A stretch of DNA of 64,000 nt. Source: Clostridia bacterium. Its GTDB lineage: Bacteria > Bacillota > Clostridia > TANB77 > CAG-508. The translations under genes were made by a program, and so were the position numbers. The notes beneath the pieces are model-generated. The model saw nothing but the letters and a program-made list of their open reading frames with translations, was not told the DNA's origin and did not search any database. The stretch covers positions 1 to 64,000 of the forward strand of contig JAFSBT010000003.1 in NCBI GenBank assembly GCA_017437145.1. The letters are read 5' to 3'. Below are positions 6,513 to 15,213 of this stretch, in pieces. The first letter of the stretch is position 1, and each line of letters starts with the position of its first letter.

Positions 6513-6567
6513 TAAATATGTATATTAAAAAAACGTTTTACTAAAACATTTGTGAAAGGAGAAAAAA

Positions 6568-8337
6568 ATGAGTAAGTACAGAACACATAATTGCGGAGAA
6601 TTAAGATTAGCTGATGTTGGTAAAAAAGTTACAATTTCAGGCTTCTTAGAAACTATTAGAGATTTAGGAGGAGTTGTATTCTTAGATATAAGAGATATGT
6701 ATGGAATAACACAAGCAGTTACTTCTGGTAATTCAGAAGATGTTGAATTTGCATCACATATTCCAGTTGAATCAGCAGTTAAAATTATAGGAGAGGTTAG
6801 AAAAAGAGACGAAGAAACATTAAATAAAAAAATAGCAACAGGAGAAGTTGAAGTTGTTGTAGAAGAAATAGAAATCTTAGGGAAAAGAACAAAAAGTTTA
6901 CCTTTTGATGTATCTGATAGTAAAAATGTAAGAGAAGATTTAAGATTACAATATAGATTTTTAGATTTAAGAAAAAAAGATTTAAAAGATAGAATTGTTT
7001 TAAGAGCACAAGTAATGCAACATTTAAGAGAAAAAATGATTGAAAAAGGATTCATAGAAATCCAAACACCAATATTAACAAGTTCATCACCAGAAGGTGC
7101 AAGAGATTATTTAGTACCAAGTAGAGTTCATCCAGGTAAATTTTATGCACTTCCACAAGCACCACAACAATTTAAACAATTACTTATGGTGTCAGGAATT
7201 GATAAATATTTTCAAATAGCACCATGTTTTAGAGATGAAGATGCTAGAGCAGATAGGTCACCAGGAGAATTTTATCAATTAGATATGGAAATGGCTTTTG
7301 CAGAACAAGATGATGTTTTTGAAGTAATTGAATCTGTAATTCCAGAAACATTTGAAAAATTTTCTAACAAAAAAGTTACAAAAGCACCATTTACAAGAAT
7401 TCCATATAAAGAAGCTATGTTAAAATATGGAACAGATAAACCAGATTTAAGAAATCCATTAGAAATAGTTGATGTTACAGATGTATTTGAAAAATTAGAA
7501 TTAAGAGCCTTTAAAGGTGGAATAGTAAGAATTATAGCAGTACATGATGTAAAAGATGAAGCAAGAAGCTTTTTTGAAGGTATGACTGATTATGCTATTA
7601 ATGAATTAAAAGCCAAAGGATTAGCATGGTTAAGAATTTTAGATGATAGAAGTTTCCAAGGACCAATTGCTAAATTTATAACAGAAGAAGCTAAAGAAGA
7701 AATGCTAAAAAGAACAAATTCTAAAGAAGGTGACGCAATATTCTTTGTTGCTGAAAAACCAGGTAGAGTTGAAGAATTAGCAGGACAAATAAGAACAGAA
7801 TTAGGAAAAAGATTAAACTTAATTTCAAAAGATAAATTTGAATTTTGTTGGATAGTTGATTTCCCAATGTATGAATTAAAAGATGAAAAAATACAATTTA
7901 GTCATAATCCATTTTCTATGCCACAAGGTGGAATGGAAGACCTTATTACAAAAGATCCTTTAGATATATTAGCATATCAATATGATTTAGTATGTAATGG
8001 TGTTGAGCTATCTTCAGGAGCGGTAAGAAATCATGATATTGAAATAATGGTAAAAGCATTTGAAATAGCAGGATATAGCAAAGAAGAAGTAGAAACAAGA
8101 TTTGGAGCATTATTCAATGCATTCCAATACGGAGCTCCACCACATGCTGGTATAGCACCTGGATTTGACAGAATGGTAATGCTATTAGCTGAAGTAGACA
8201 CAATAAGAGATGTAATTGCATTCCCTATGACAAGTAAAGCAGAAGACTTATTAATGAGTGCACCAGGAATAGTTACAAGTGAACAATTAAAGGAATTGCA
8301 TATAAAATTAAATATTGAAAAAGAAAAAGAGAATTAA
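6568..8337 (+). CDS. aspS: Aspartate--tRNA ligase (probably non-discriminating)
   Basis: 589 aa bacterial-type class II AspRS: N-terminal OB-fold anticodon domain (1-110), catalytic core with FRDEDARADR (motif 2), GAD insertion (about 290-410), and motif 3 GIAPGFDRMVML near residue 535. It attaches Asp to tRNA-Asp. AAGGAG lies before ATG. It shares its operon with gatC, gatA and gatB, and its T-box appears to read tRNA-Asn. In organisms lacking AsnRS such AspRS also makes Asp-tRNA-Asn, which GatCAB amidates. The non-discriminating status is inferred from context, not residues. Confidence 0.96.
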   Translation: MSKYRTHNCGELRLADVGKKVTISGFLETIRDLGGVVFLDIRDMYGITQAVTSGNSEDVEFASHIPVESAVKIIGEVRKRDEETLNKKIATGEVEVVVEEIEILGKRTKSLPFDVSDSKNVREDLRLQYRFLDLRKKDLKDRIVLRAQVMQHLREKMIEKGFIEIQTPILTSSSPEGARDYLVPSRVHPGKFYALPQAPQQFKQLLMVSGIDKYFQIAPCFRDEDARADRSPGEFYQLDMEMAFAEQDDVFEVIESVIPETFEKFSNKKVTKAPFTRIPYKEAMLKYGTDKPDLRNPLEIVDVTDVFEKLELRAFKGGIVRIIAVHDVKDEARSFFEGMTDYAINELKAKGLAWLRILDDRSFQGPIAKFITEEAKEEMLKRTNSKEGDAIFFVAEKPGRVEELAGQIRTELGKRLNLISKDKFEFCWIVDFPMYELKDEKIQFSHNPFSMPQGGMEDLITKDPLDILAYQYDLVCNGVELSSGAVRNHDIEIMVKAFEIAGYSKEEVETRFGALFNAFQYGAPPHAGIAPGFDRMVMLLAEVDTIRDVIAFPMTSKAEDLLMSAPGIVTSEQLKELHIKLNIEKEKEN

Positions 8338-8338
8338 T

Positions 8339-8364
8339 CGTAGGGGCGATTTTAATTGCCCGTA
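8339..8364. repeat. TGTAGGGG-family repeat between aspS and gatC
   Basis: gtaggggcgat...attgcccgta, starting two bases after the aspS stop. The inner arms ggcgat/attgcc pair. Confidence 0.7.
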
Positions 8365-8403
8365 CTAAAATAATAAGAAATAAAAATAGGAGGGTTTATT
8401 TCA

Positions 8404-8688
8404 ATGAAAGTTAGTAAAGAAGAACTTTTGCATATAGCAAAACTTGCAAATTTAAAAATAAATGATGATGAATCTGAAAGCTATTTAAGAAATTTAAATG
8501 ACATATTAAATTTTGCAGATGTAATTAACAAACTTGATACAGAAAACATAAGTGAAACTATAGGTTCTACTGATAATGTAAATGTTTTCAGAGAAGATGA
8601 AATAAAGGTATTTGAAGATAATGCTGCATTGTTACAGAATGCACCAGAAGAGGAAGATAATATGTTCAAAATCCCTAAGGTTATTTAA
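8404..8688 (+). CDS. gatC: Asp/Glu-tRNA amidotransferase subunit C
   Basis: 94 aa, normal GatC length, with the family pattern (HIAKLANLKINDDE near the start, LNDILNFADVINKLDT in the middle, REDE then PEEEDNMFKIPKVI at the end). GatC wraps and stabilises the GatA-GatB complex that converts Asp-tRNA-Asn and Glu-tRNA-Gln into the amidated forms. AGGAGG precedes ATG. It follows aspS by 66 bp containing only a repeat. The 169-bp gap to gatA holds a palindromic element but no clear terminator with T-run, so transcription probably continues. Confidence 0.95.
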   Translation: MKVSKEELLHIAKLANLKINDDESESYLRNLNDILNFADVINKLDTENISETIGSTDNVNVFREDEIKVFEDNAALLQNAPEEEDNMFKIPKVI

Positions 8689-8700
8689 AACGCATTATAA

Positions 8701-8790
8701 ACGTCGTCTTACGTCGTTAGTCTTCATCTAAAAAATGCTCAACGTACCCTAAGTACGCCTCCGCTTTTTTAGATTTGACTGCCTAGTAAT
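8701..8790. repeat. Palindromic element in the gatC-gatA gap
   Basis: atctaaaaaa (8726-8735) faces ttttttagat (8765-8774), with an inner gtac...gtac pairing around ccctaa. GC content is higher than the flanks and the second half carries ctcgtttctaattcg. It is unlike the TGTAGGGG family. It could fold in RNA as a processing or partial termination site. No second copy was found in this window. Confidence 0.5.
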
Positions 8791-8857
8791 ACTCGTTTCT
8801 AATTCGTTTTATTGAGGATAAAATATATAAATTTCTAATAATAGAGAGGAGAAAGCG

Positions 8858-10315
8858 ATGGAACTTTACGAATTAACAGTTCATGAATTAATCGAGAAAT
8901 TAGATAAAAAAGAAATAACAATTTCAGATATAACAAAAAGTTATTTATCAAGAATAAAAGAAAAAGAAGATGATGTACAAGCTTTTGTTACTGTTACTGA
9001 AAAAGAAGCTTTAGAAAAAGCAGAAGAATTAGATAAAAAAGAAACAAGAACAAAATATATGGGGATTCCTATCGGAATAAAAGATAATATTTGTACAAAA
9101 GGTTTAAAAACAACATGTAGTTCAAAAATGCTTGAAAATTTTATTGCTCCATATGATGCTACTGTAATGGAAAAAATTAATAATGAGAATATGATTACAT
9201 TAGGAAAATTAAATATGGACGAATTTGCAATGGGAAGTTCAACAGAATTTTCAGCATTTAAAACAACAAAAAATCCATGGGACTTAAAAAGAGTTCCAGG
9301 AGGTTCAAGTGGAGGAAGTGCTGCATCAGTTGCTAGTAATATGGTGCCTTGGGCATTAGGTTCTGAAACAGGAGGTTCAATAAGACAACCATCATCATTA
9401 TGTGGAACAGTTGGTTTGAAAACTACTTATGGATTAGTATCAAGATTTGGTTTAATTGCGTTTGCATCATCATTAGACCAAATAGGACCTGTTACAAAAG
9501 ATGTAGAAGATAATGCTTTATTATTAAATGTAATAGCTGGATATGATTCTAAAGATTCAACATCAAAAAATATTGAGAAAAAAGATTATACAAAAGCTCT
9601 AGTAAATGATGTTAAAGGATTAAAAATAGGTGTACCAAAAGAGTTCTTTGGTGAAGGTATAAATGATGAAGTAAGAGAGTCTATAATACAAGCTATTGAA
9701 AAATATAAGGAATTAGGTGCAATTGTAGAAGAATGTTCATTAGATATTGCAAATGAAGCTTTATCAACATATTATATAATTGCTGGAGCAGAGGCAAGTT
9801 CAAATTTAGGAAGATTTGATGGAATAAGATATGGATATAGAACAAAAAATGCAAGTAATTTAAAAGAAATTTTTGTAAATTCAAGAACTGAAGCTTTTGG
9901 GCCAGAGGTAAAAAGAAGAATAATAACAGGAACATATGTACTTTCATCAGGATATTATGATGCATACTATAAAAAAGCACAAAAAGTAAGAACAATAATA
10001 AAAGATAAATTTAATGAATTATTTAGTAAATATGATGTTTTAATTACTCCAACATCACCAACAGTAGCTTTTGGTATAGGAGAAAAAACAGATAATGCAT
10101 TAGAGATGTATTTAGCAGATTTATGTACAATTCCAATAAATATTGCAGGAGTACCAGCTTTATCACTTCCTTGTGGTGTTGATAAAGAAGGAATGCCAAT
10201 AGGAATGCAAATTATAGGAAAACATTTTGATGAAGAAACAATTTATAGAGCAGCATATACTTACGAACAAAATACAAAATTCAGAGAAACATATAAACCA
10301 TATTTTAAAAAATAA
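8858..10315 (+). CDS. gatA: Asp/Glu-tRNA amidotransferase subunit A
   Basis: 485 aa amidase-signature enzyme that frees ammonia from glutamine for the GatB active site. The Ser-cisSer-Lys triad is visible: K75 (GIPIGIKDN), S150 in [11 protein letters not shown]174 in [11 protein letters not shown], the same 24-residue Ser spacing as known GatA proteins. GAGAGGAG precedes ATG. It lies in the aspS-gatC-gatA-HAD-gatB operon. A repeat copy and a HAD hydrolase gene separate it from gatB, an uncommon arrangement. Confidence 0.97.
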   Translation: MELYELTVHELIEKLDKKEITISDITKSYLSRIKEKEDDVQAFVTVTEKEALEKAEELDKKETRTKYMGIPIGIKDNICTKGLKTTCSSKMLENFIAPYDATVMEKINNENMITLGKLNMDEFAMGSSTEFSAFKTTKNPWDLKRVPGGSSGGSAASVASNMVPWALGSETGGSIRQPSSLCGTVGLKTTYGLVSRFGLIAFASSLDQIGPVTKDVEDNALLLNVIAGYDSKDSTSKNIEKKDYTKALVNDVKGLKIGVPKEFFGEGINDEVRESIIQAIEKYKELGAIVEECSLDIANEALSTYYIIAGAEASSNLGRFDGIRYGYRTKNASNLKEIFVNSRTEAFGPEVKRRIITGTYVLSSGYYDAYYKKAQKVRTIIKDKFNELFSKYDVLITPTSPTVAFGIGEKTDNALEMYLADLCTIPINIAGVPALSLPCGVDKEGMPIGMQIIGKHFDEETIYRAAYTYEQNTKFRETYKPYFKK

Positions 10316-10318
10316 AAT

Positions 10319-10350
10319 TGTAGGGGATGGGCTATTTTTAATCACCTACA
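10319..10350. repeat. Diverged TGTAGGGG-family repeat after gatA
   Basis: tgtaggggatgggc...tcacctaca directly after the gatA stop. The ends tgtagg and cctaca are inverted; the middle has decayed. Confidence 0.55.
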
Positions 10351-10372
10351 AAATAGAAGAAGGAAATAGTTT

Positions 10373-11104
10373 ATGGAAAATTTTAAAGCAGTTATATTTG
10401 ATATGGATGGAACAATGTTTGATACAGAAACGTTACAATTAAAAACATGGATTGCAATAGGAAAAAAATATAATTTTAACATAACTGAGGCTTTAGTGAA
10501 AAGTTCATTTGGTATATCAAGACCAGAGACGAAGCAATTATTTCTAAAAGCTCTAGGTGATAATTTTGATTTTGATTATTATAGAGACATGAAAGAAAGA
10601 AATATGAAAGCTTATGTTGAAAAAAATGGAGTTCCTCAAAAAAGAGGATTAATGCAATTATTAAATTATTTACGAGATAATAGATATGCATTAGCAATTG
10701 CAACATCATCTACAAGAGAAAAAACATATAAATATTTAGATAAAGCAGGAATAACAGATTATTTTCATGTGATAATTACTGGAGATATGGTATCTAAGGG
10801 CAAACCGGAACCAGAAATATTTCTAACAGCATTTGAAAATTTGAACAATAAATTTGGAAACATACCAAAATCTCAATGCATAGTTGTAGAAGATACGCCT
10901 AGTGGAGTAAAAGCTGCAAATAGAGCTGGAATAAATGTAATTATGGTTCCAGATATGATACAACCAACTCCTGATGTTGAAGAGGTGTTGTATGCCAAAT
11001 ATGAAAGCTTAGTAGATGTGAAAAGAATGCTAGAGAAAGAAAAAGGAGTAAATATAAAAAGAGAACAGAAAGCTATTCGGAGAATAAAAATTAAAAAAAT
11101 ATAA
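10373..11104 (+). CDS. HAD-superfamily phosphatase, beta-phosphoglucomutase-like
   Basis: 243 aa. Motif I DMDGTMFDTE (near residues 9-18), motif II ATSST (near 105), the motif III lysine in SKGKPEPEIF, and motif IV VVEDTPSGVKAA are all present. The small helical cap between motifs I and II is the subclass I cap. Such enzymes hydrolyse sugar phosphates or similar small molecules; the substrate is not predictable. It sits between gatA and gatB with short gaps (12 nt to gatB), so it is co-transcribed with the amidotransferase, although no functional tie is known. The basic tail (RRIKIKKI) is unusual. Confidence 0.88.
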   Translation: MENFKAVIFDMDGTMFDTETLQLKTWIAIGKKYNFNITEALVKSSFGISRPETKQLFLKALGDNFDFDYYRDMKERNMKAYVEKNGVPQKRGLMQLLNYLRDNRYALAIATSSTREKTYKYLDKAGITDYFHVIITGDMVSKGKPEPEIFLTAFENLNNKFGNIPKSQCIVVEDTPSGVKAANRAGINVIMVPDMIQPTPDVEEVLYAKYESLVDVKRMLEKEKGVNIKREQKAIRRIKIKKI

Positions 11105-11116
11105 GGAGAGTAGAGT

Positions 11117-12556
11117 ATGTCAAAAGAAGATTATGAAATAGTAATAGGACTAGAAGTGCATAGTGAGTTATCAACAAAAACAAAAATATTTTGTTCTTGT
11201 CCAACAGAATTTGGTGGAGACCCAAATACACATTGCTGCCCAATTTGTATGGCAATGCCAGGAGCTTTACCAGTATTAAATAAAAAAGTTGTAGAGTATG
11301 CGATAAAAGCAGGGCTAGCAACAAATTGTGAAATTGCAAAAGAATGTAAAAATGATAGAAAAAATTATTTTTATCCAGATTTACCAAAATCATACCAAAT
11401 ATCACAATTTGATATTCCAATTTGTAGTAATGGATATGTAGAAATAGATACAGATAATGGTAAAAAGAAAATAGGATTAACAAGAATTCATATTGAAGAA
11501 GATGCTGGAAAATTAAATCATGATGCTTATGGAAGAGGAAGTTTAGTTGATTTAAATAGAGCTGGAGTACCATTAATAGAAATTGTATCTGAACCAGATT
11601 TAAGAAGTGCTGAAGAAGTTGAAAGTTATTTAAGAAAACTAAAATCAATATTAGAATATATTGAAGTATCAGATTGTAAAATGCAAGAAGGTTCATTAAG
11701 AGCTGACGTTAATGTTTCTGTAAGAAAAAAAGGTGCTAAAGAGTTTGGAATAAGAACAGAAATGAAAAATATGAACTCATTCAGGTCAATTGTAAGAGCT
11801 ATAAACTACGAAGCGGAAAGACAAATAGAAGTATTAGAAGAAGGTGGAGTAGTAACTCAAGAAACATTAAGATGGGATGATGTATCAGGAAAAACATTTG
11901 CAATGAGAGATAAAGAAGATGCTCAAGATTACAGATATTTCCCAGAACCTGATTTAGCGATAATAAAAATTTCAGATGAAATGAAAGAAGAAATAAGAAA
12001 AACTTTACCTGAAATGCCAGAAAAGAGAAGAGAAAGATATATTTCAGAATACAAACTACCTGAGTATGATGCAAATGTATTAACATCAGAAAAAGCATTA
12101 TCAGATATGTTTGAAAAAGCAACTGAAGTATGTAATAATCCAAAAGCTGTAAGTAACTGGATAATGACAGAAATAATAGGATTCTTAAATTCTAAAGAAT
12201 TAGAAGCAAAAGAAATTCCATTTACAGCAGAACAATTAGGAAATTTAATTGTACTAATTGATAAAGGAACAATAAGTTCAAGCATTGGTAAAAAAGTATT
12301 AAATAAAATGTTTGAAGAAGCAAAAGAACCTAAAGTTATAATAGAAGAAAATGGATGGATACAAATTTCAGATGAAGGTGCAATAAAAGAAGTTGTAATA
12401 AAAATATTAGAAGCAAATCCACAATCAGTAGCAGATTATAAAGCTGGAAAGGATAAAGCTGTAGGATTCTTAGTAGGTCAAGCAATGAAAGAAACAAGAG
12501 GAAAAGCAAATCCACAAATGTTAAATAAAATGTTCTTAGAAGAATTAAATAAATAA
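11117..12556 (+). CDS. gatB: Asp/Glu-tRNA amidotransferase subunit B
   Basis: 479 aa, full length. GLEVHSELSTKTKIFC near the N-terminus begins the catalytic cradle, and the Cys cluster CSCPTEFGG...CCPICMAMPG provides the zinc site. The C-terminal YqeY-like tail domain (about 330-479) ends in REGKANPQ-like sequence (TRGKANPQMLNKMF). GatB kinases the tRNA-bound Asp or Glu and uses ammonia delivered from GatA. GGAGAG precedes ATG. It is the last gene of the operon; a terminator follows at once. Confidence 0.97.
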   Translation: MSKEDYEIVIGLEVHSELSTKTKIFCSCPTEFGGDPNTHCCPICMAMPGALPVLNKKVVEYAIKAGLATNCEIAKECKNDRKNYFYPDLPKSYQISQFDIPICSNGYVEIDTDNGKKKIGLTRIHIEEDAGKLNHDAYGRGSLVDLNRAGVPLIEIVSEPDLRSAEEVESYLRKLKSILEYIEVSDCKMQEGSLRADVNVSVRKKGAKEFGIRTEMKNMNSFRSIVRAINYEAERQIEVLEEGGVVTQETLRWDDVSGKTFAMRDKEDAQDYRYFPEPDLAIIKISDEMKEEIRKTLPEMPEKRRERYISEYKLPEYDANVLTSEKALSDMFEKATEVCNNPKAVSNWIMTEIIGFLNSKELEAKEIPFTAEQLGNLIVLIDKGTISSSIGKKVLNKMFEEAKEPKVIIEENGWIQISDEGAIKEVVIKILEANPQSVADYKAGKDKAVGFLVGQAMKETRGKANPQMLNKMFLEELNK

Positions 12557-12562
12557 GGAAAA

Positions 12563-12600
12563 ATAAATGGTTGAAAATAATTTCAACCATTTGTTTTTAT
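12563..12600 (+). terminator. Terminator of the aspS-gatB operon
   Basis: aaatggttgaaa (12565-12576) pairs with tttcaaccattt (12581-12592), then gTTTTT. Confidence 0.88.
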
Positions 12601-12603
12601 AAA

Positions 12604-12629
12604 TGTAGGGGCGGGCCCTGTGTCCGCCC
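12604..12629. repeat. TGTAGGGG repeat, gggccctgtgtccgccc type
   Basis: Arms gggcggg-like and cccgccc-like surround ccctgtgt. It is essentially identical to the copy embedded in the methyltransferase gene at 32901. Confidence 0.8.
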
Positions 12630-12640
12630 AAATAATTAAT

Positions 12641-12672
12641 AAAAAACTCCCTCAATTTTGAGATTGAGGGAG
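12641..12672 (-). terminator. Terminator of gene 12697 (minus)
   Basis: ctccctcaat (12647-12656) pairs with attgagggag (12663-12672). On the minus strand a T-run follows the hairpin. Confidence 0.85.
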
Positions 12673-12696
12673 AACACTAGGTTTTTAAGGAAGGTA

Positions 12697-13065
12697 TTAA
12701 TGCTCGTCTTTTAAGTCAGGATGATTGGCAGTGAATTCTGCATATTTATGACAGCTTTCCTCATCGTTGAAGAAACAGATACCATCATAAAACAGCTTAC
12801 CTGCTTTCTCAATCTTAAAGACAAACGGGCGAGGAATATGGTTATCCTGCTCAACAGAATCAGGACTTTCTGGCAATGCTACAATCAGAGTGAAATCTTC
12901 ACGATTGTAATCCTCAAGGTTGGTGTCAATTCTCCAAAAATCAAATCCATCGTCACTTCTTTTGTAAAAATAAAGATTATTAAGAAGAGATAATAAACCT
13001 ATTTTGGAGTGTTCTACAATAGCCATATATTCCTTAGCACTTAAATACGGAGTGATGATTCCCAT
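12697..13065 (-). CDS. Unknown protein, 122 aa
   Basis: A soluble acidic protein with a compact N-terminal region (PYLSAKEYMAIVEHSK) and a C-terminal CFFNDEESCHKYAEF pattern reminiscent of SseB-type small domains. I cannot name a family. GGAGGAAGG precedes the ATG on the minus strand. It is a single gene on the opposite strand to its neighbours, with its own promoter, hairpin leader and terminator. Base composition is visibly more GC-rich than gatB or the aldehyde dehydrogenase. This matches the cassette pattern of genes 735-3056 and suggests acquisition. Confidence 0.7.
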   Translation of the reverse strand: MGIITPYLSAKEYMAIVEHSKIGLLSLLNNLYFYKRSDDGFDFWRIDTNLEDYNREDFTLIVALPESPDSVEQDNHIPRPFVFKIEKAGKLFYDGICFFNDEESCHKYAEFTANHPDLKDEH

Positions 13066-13112
13066 ATTTCCTTCCTCCTTTCTTTAAAAAATATAGTTAA
13101 AGAGATATAAAC

Positions 13113-13156
13113 AATTGGTGCAATTAAAAAGAAAGGTATTGCTATTTTGTACCAAT
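13113..13156 (-). promoter_or_regulatory. Leader hairpin of gene 12697
   Basis: Minus-strand attggt / accaat stem with inner A-run/T-run pairing around TAGCAATACCTTT, which resembles the TAGCAAATATCCTTA loop of the conserved leader motif. The match is weaker than copies A-C and GGTCAG is absent. Confidence 0.4.
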
Positions 13157-13174
13157 TAGTACTATGCAAAACCC

Positions 13175-13203
13175 ATTATATCATATTATGTTAAATTGAG
13201 CAA
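13175..13203 (-). promoter_or_regulatory. Promoter of gene 12697
   Basis: Minus strand: TTGCTC (13203-13198), 17-bp spacer, TATAAT (13180-13175) with TGA upstream. Confidence 0.7.
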
Positions 13204-13220
13204 ATATATAATCTTAATTA

Positions 13221-13250
13221 TTTACAAATATGTTATATTATTGATATAAT
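13221..13250 (+). promoter_or_regulatory. Promoter of genes 13278-13637
   Basis: TTTACA (13221-13226), 18-bp spacer, TATAAT (13245-13250), extended by TGA. Confidence 0.65.
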
Positions 13251-13277
13251 AAGAAAAATAAGAAAAGGAGAAATTTT

Positions 13278-13622
13278 ATGGATAGAATATATGCTGAAAA
13301 GTGGTTAAATAATTTAAAAGAGTATTGGTGGAATAAAGATGTAAGTGCTGCAACATCATTATTTAAGAAAACAGAATTTTATCAAGAGACACCATTTTGT
13401 GAACCTTATACAACATTTGAAGAAATTGAAAAAGAATGGGAACATGTAAAAGACCAAGATATAAAACACATTGAATTTAAAATACTAGCTATAGATAATA
13501 ATGTACTAATTGCTGAATGGATATTTAAAAGAGAAGGTGCGGAATATAATGGCATTTATGAAATAAAATTTAATGATAATTTAGAATGTATTTATTTTAA
13601 AAGTTGGGAAATGGAGAAATAA
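13278..13622 (+). CDS. NTF2-like / SnoaL-like fold protein
   Basis: 114 aa with the order typical of small NTF2-like proteins: an N-terminal helix (YAEKWLNNLKEYWWNKDVSAATSLF), the kink and FYQETPFCEPY segment, then alternating strands ending in IYEIKFNDNLECIYFKSWE. These cone-shaped domains bind small ligands or act as isomerases; no catalytic residues can be assigned. It lies 14 nt before an aldehyde dehydrogenase gene, so the two are probably one transcript and may act in the same conversion. Confidence 0.75.
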   Translation: MDRIYAEKWLNNLKEYWWNKDVSAATSLFKKTEFYQETPFCEPYTTFEEIEKEWEHVKDQDIKHIEFKILAIDNNVLIAEWIFKREGAEYNGIYEIKFNDNLECIYFKSWEMEK

Positions 13623-13636
13623 TATAAGGAGGAAAT

Positions 13637-15004
13637 ATGAATATGAAATCATATAATCCAGCTAATAATGAACTACTGGGAGAAGTGGAAGAAACAAATT
13701 TAAATGAAATTGAAAAAATTTTCAAGAAAAGTAAAAATGCAAGTAGTGAATGGGGGAAATTAACTTTATCAGAGAGAATTGAGTACATACAAAAATTATG
13801 CGATATTATTAGAAATAAAAAACAAGAATTTGCAGAATTATTAACAAATGAAATGGGAATGCCAATTTCTGAGTCTTTATATGATGTAGATAGTGGGTTA
13901 GAATGTATTGAATGGTATATGAATAATGCTGAAAAAGCTATAGGAGAAAAAGTTACTTATGAAGATCAAAATGAAATTGATAAAGTTATCTTTGAACCTA
14001 AAGGTGTAGCAGCAGTTATTATAGCTTGGAATTTTCCTTTTTCAAGTTTTGTATGGCAGGCAGTTACTAATTTAATTGTTGGAAATACTGTAATTATAAA
14101 ACATTCTGAACTTGTGCCTTTATGTAGTAAATATATTTATGATATGGTAGCAAGTGTGTTGCCTAAAGATGTTTATAGTGTGGTTTATGGTGCAGGAGAT
14201 GTAGGTAAAAAATTAGTAGAACAAGATGTTGATTTAATATGTTTTACAGGAAGTACGAAAACAGGACAAAGCTTATATAAAACTGCAGGAGAAAAGTTTA
14301 TTGATGCAATATTAGAGTGTGGAGGTTCTGCTCCTGGAATTGTTTTTGAAGATGCAGATATAGATAGTGTTGTTGAGGCAATGTATATAAATAAATTTGC
14401 TAATTCAGGACAAATATGTGATGGACAAAAAAGGCTTATAGTTCATAAAAGTAAATTTGAAGAAGTTTGTAACAAGTATAAACAATGTATTGAATCAAAA
14501 CATATAGGAAATCCATTAGATGAAAAAACAGAAATAGGACCAATAGTTTCAGTTGAACAATTACAAAAACTAGAAGAACAAGTGAAAGATGCAATTGATA
14601 AAGGTGCAAAAATAATTTGTGGTGGAAAGCGATTAGGAAATACTAAAGGAAATTATTATTTACCAACTATCTTAACTAACATTACAAAAGACATGAGAGT
14701 ATATAAAGAAGAAGTTTTTGGACCAGTTGTGCCTATAATAGAATTTGAAACAATAGAAGAGGCAATAGAAATTGCAAATGATACAGAGTATGGGCTAGGT
14801 GGATATGTTTATACAACAGATAGAAATAAATTTGATAGAGTTGTAAAAGAATTAAAAACTGGAATGATAGCGTGGAATAATTTGTATTATTTAAGACCAT
14901 GTAACCCATTTGGAGGATACAAAAAATCAGGTTTTGGAAAAAATAATAGTGAGTATGCATTACAGGAATTGTGTAATATTAAGGTAGTGACTTATGAAAA
15001 ATAA
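13637..15004 (+). CDS. NAD(P)-dependent aldehyde dehydrogenase
   Basis: 455 aa, of the succinate-semialdehyde/lactaldehyde dehydrogenase class, oxidising an aldehyde to its acid. The cofactor region AWNFPF and FTGSTKTGQ, the general-base glutamate E227 (ILECGGSAPG) and the catalytic cysteine C261 (NSGQICDGQKR) are present, as is EEVFGPVVPII. The residue after the Cys is Asp rather than the common Val/Thr/Ala. AGGAGG precedes two close ATG codons (13637 and 13643); the first is listed. Substrate cannot be named from sequence. Confidence 0.9.
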   Translation: MNMKSYNPANNELLGEVEETNLNEIEKIFKKSKNASSEWGKLTLSERIEYIQKLCDIIRNKKQEFAELLTNEMGMPISESLYDVDSGLECIEWYMNNAEKAIGEKVTYEDQNEIDKVIFEPKGVAAVIIAWNFPFSSFVWQAVTNLIVGNTVIIKHSELVPLCSKYIYDMVASVLPKDVYSVVYGAGDVGKKLVEQDVDLICFTGSTKTGQSLYKTAGEKFIDAILECGGSAPGIVFEDADIDSVVEAMYINKFANSGQICDGQKRLIVHKSKFEEVCNKYKQCIESKHIGNPLDEKTEIGPIVSVEQLQKLEEQVKDAIDKGAKIICGGKRLGNTKGNYYLPTILTNITKDMRVYKEEVFGPVVPIIEFETIEEAIEIANDTEYGLGGYVYTTDRNKFDRVVKELKTGMIAWNNLYYLRPCNPFGGYKKSGFGKNNSEYALQELCNIKVVTYEK

Positions 15005-15039
15005 ACTAAAGTTAAACGTATAAAATTTTATATAGCATA

Positions 15040-15070
15040 TAAAACTGATACTTTATGTATCAGTTTTTTT
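15040..15070 (+). terminator. Terminator after aldehyde dehydrogenase
   Basis: aaactgatac (15042-15051) pairs with gtatcagttt (15057-15066), then T-run. The same ctgatac stem is used at 2791. Confidence 0.85.
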
Positions 15071-15103
15071 GAATTAAGAGTTAAAAGTGAACAGTTAAAA
15101 CAG

Positions 15104-15132
15104 TTGACTGTTTATGTAAAACGTTATATAAT
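15104..15132 (+). promoter_or_regulatory. Promoter of the vWA/J-domain pair
   Basis: TTGACT (15104-15109), 17 bp, TATAAT (15127-15132). Confidence 0.75.
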
Positions 15133-15140
15133 ACTTTGGA

Positions 15141-15174
15141 ATAGCCAGATGCTATATACCTTTGAAGAGGCTAT
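15141..15174 (+). promoter_or_regulatory. Leader hairpin of the vWA/J-domain pair
   Basis: Stem atagcc (15141-15146) pairs with ggctat (15169-15174). The loop holds TGCTATATACCTTT, similar to the TAGCAAATATCCTTA loop of motif copies A-C. GGTCAG is missing, so membership in that motif is uncertain. Confidence 0.4.
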
Positions 15175-15213
15175 GCCTAAATAACCAACTTATATTAAAG
15201 GAGGAAAACACAA

